Shown here: one piece after another, positions 62,841 through 64,000 of the stretch
How positions within the stretch are numbered: the first letter of the stretch is position 1
Layout of the letters: each line of letters begins with the position of its first letter
DNA from: Paracoccus homiensis
GTDB lineage: Bacteria; Pseudomonadota; Alphaproteobacteria; Rhodobacterales; Rhodobacteraceae
Reading direction: 5' to 3'
DNA length: 64,000 nucleotides
Assembly: GCF_900111675.1 (NCBI RefSeq)
Contig: NZ_FOHO01000005.1
Span: 1 to 64,000 of the forward strand
Notes under the pieces: generated by a model
Seen by the model: only the letters and a program-made list of their open reading frames with translations
Databases searched by the model: none
Told to the model about the DNA's origin: nothing
Translations under genes and position numbers: made by a program

Positions 62841-64000
62841 TTACTTGCCGGTCACCAGCTCATCCTCGCCGCGCATACCGCCCACCACGCCAAGCGATTT
62901 CAGCTTGCGGTGCAGGGCGCTGCGTTCCATCCCGACGAATTGCGCGGTGCGGCTGATATTGCCGCCGAAACGGTTGATCTGGGCCAGAAGATATTCCCGC
63001 TCGAACATCTCGCGCGCCTCGCGCAGCGGCATGGCGGTGACCTGCGGCCCAAGGCTCAGCACATCGCTGTTGTCGGGCGTCGCGCCCTGCGGTTCCAGTT
63101 CGGCAGGCTGGATCGGGCCGCTTTCCTCGGCCAGGATCAGCACCCTTTCAATCACGTTGCGCAACTGCCGGATATTGCCCGGCCAGCGCATGGATTGCAG
63201 CGCGGCGACCGTTTCATCCGGCAGTTCGCGCGCGGCAAGCCCCTGCGTCTGCTGGCAATAGTCGATGAAGTGATGGGCCAGCGCGGCGATATCCTCGCGC
63301 CGTTCGGCCAGTGAAGGCACCACGATCGGCACCACGTTCAGCCGGTCGAACAGTTCCTGCCGGAACCGACCCGCGGCGATTTCTGCGGGCAGATCGCGGT
63401 TGGTCGAGGAAATCACCCGCAGATCGACACGCACCCGGTCCGAACCACCGGCCCGCGCAAATTGCTGTTCCGTCAGCACCCGCAGGATCTTGGATTGCGT
63501 GCCGGTGGGCATGTCGCCGACCTCGTCGAAATAGATCACGCCACCATGAGCCTGTTCCAGAAGGCCCGGCTCGACCCCGCGATCGCTGCTTTCGCGGCCG
63601 AACAGAACCTCTTCCATGCGGTCGGGTTCGATCGTGGCGCAGGGCACGGTGATGAACGGGGCATTCGCACGCGGGCTGTGGGCATGGATATAGCGGGCGG
63701 CCATTTCCTTGCCGCTGCCCGGTTCGCCCGACAGCATGACACGACCGTTGGATTTGGCCACCTTGTCCAGATTGTCGCGCAACCGTTTGAAGGCCGGCGA
63801 CTGGCCCAGCATTTCGCCCAATTGCGTGCCACCGCGTTTCAGGCTGCTGTTTTCGCGACGCAGGCGGCTGGTCTCCATCGCCCGGTTGATGACCACCATC
63901 AACTGGTCGATATTGAACGGCTTTTCGATAAAGTCATAGGCGCCCTGCTTGATCGCCGCGACCGCGATTTCGATATTGCCATGCCCCGAGATGATGATCA
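62841..64000 (-). CDS. ntrX: Nitrogen-regulation response regulator NtrX, C-terminal part (cut by the window edge)
   Basis: About 386 codons visible on the minus strand. End of the receiver domain (ISGHGNIEIAVAAIKQGAYD, FIEKPFNIDQLM), then a sigma-54-type AAA+ domain (Walker A LSGEPGSGKEMAARYI, DEVGDMPTGTQSKIL, RFRQELFDRLNVVPI) and a Fis-type DNA-binding helix-turn-helix (ISRTAQFVGMERSALHRKLK). The GAFTGA loop that contacts sigma-54 is missing: between LFG and EQAHGG only RESSDRGVEPGLL is seen, four residues shorter than in NtrC. NtrX is the partner of the NtrY sensor kinase. Confidence 0.93.
   Translation of the reverse strand, partial: IIISGHGNIEIAVAAIKQGAYDFIEKPFNIDQLMVVINRAMETSRLRRENSSLKRGGTQLGEMLGQSPAFKRLRDNLDKVAKSNGRVMLSGEPGSGKEMAARYIHAHSPRANAPFITVPCATIEPDRMEEVLFGRESSDRGVEPGLLEQAHGGVIYFDEVGDMPTGTQSKILRVLTEQQFARAGGSDRVRVDLRVISSTNRDLPAEIAAGRFRQELFDRLNVVPIVVPSLAERREDIAALAHHFIDYCQQTQGLAARELPDETVAALQSMRWPGNIRQLRNVIERVLILAEESGPIQPAELEPQGATPDNSDVLSLGPQVTAMPLREAREMFEREYLLAQINRFGGNISRTAQFVGMERSALHRKLKSLGVVGGMRGEDELVTGK

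Noticed and set aside
1..64000. CRISPR array, prophage, or intact insertion sequence
   Set aside because: No regular spaced repeats, no transposase or phage structural gene seen; the only mobile trace is the recombinase remnant.

Overview
The window reads as chromosomal DNA of a GC-rich alphaproteobacterium of the Rhodobacteraceae, most like Paracoccus. Lineage markers are a perfect alphaproteobacterial SOS box (GTTC-N7-GTTC) before uvrA, the DUF1476/ATP-synthase zeta inhibitor, a DUF2484 gene next to murC, a DUF2927 lipoprotein, and the gene order ntrX-trkA-trkH-hfq-hflX. Both edges cut genes: pyruvate carboxylase on the left and ntrX on the right. Apart from one decayed recombinase there is no phage, IS or CRISPR.

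Left third (1-20.6 kb): pyc (partial) diverges from uvrA. Two tandemly duplicated tRNA-Gly(GCC) units, a universal stress protein and panC-panB (pantothenate synthesis) follow. A minus-strand hydroxyacid dehydrogenase-MFS-LysR group, an SH3 protein, and a dut-moeB-dcp run come next. infC begins with a non-canonical AUA codon. An Ala-rich membrane-anchored coiled-coil protein and a glycosyltransferase-like protein precede fabA-fabB-fabI, which is extended by HAD-dehalogenase and alpha/beta-hydrolase genes through ATGA overlaps.

Middle (20.6-44.7 kb): a polyamine uptake and catabolism locus (FAD oxidase, potIHGF-type ABC transporter, GntR regulator, SpuC-like aminotransferase) carries the same ATTTGATCA box in both of its control regions. 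Then come DUF2484-murC-murG-ftsW, ccdA, an EEP-family hydrolase, a SelD-associated-type FAD oxidoreductase, the frameshifted tail of a serine recombinase, and a second polyamine-linked locus (PuuA-like glutamine synthetase with a polar amino-acid ABC transporter). purS-purC, the ATP synthase zeta subunit, a MATE exporter and two hotdog thioesterases complete this part.

Right third (44.8-64 kb): two tandem MerR regulators lead a fatty acyl-CoA oxidation run (acyl-CoA dehydrogenase, GST, thiolase, FadB-type enzyme). A compact set of TelA, DUF2927 lipoprotein, SPFH-GYF protein and double-zinc-ribbon membrane protein follows; its last two genes resemble the YdjI/YdjG envelope-stress pair of Bacillus but lack PspA. 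This is the best candidate here for an under-described system. A PfkB sugar kinase, hflX, hfq, trkH, trkA and an NtrX lacking the GAFTGA loop finish the window.
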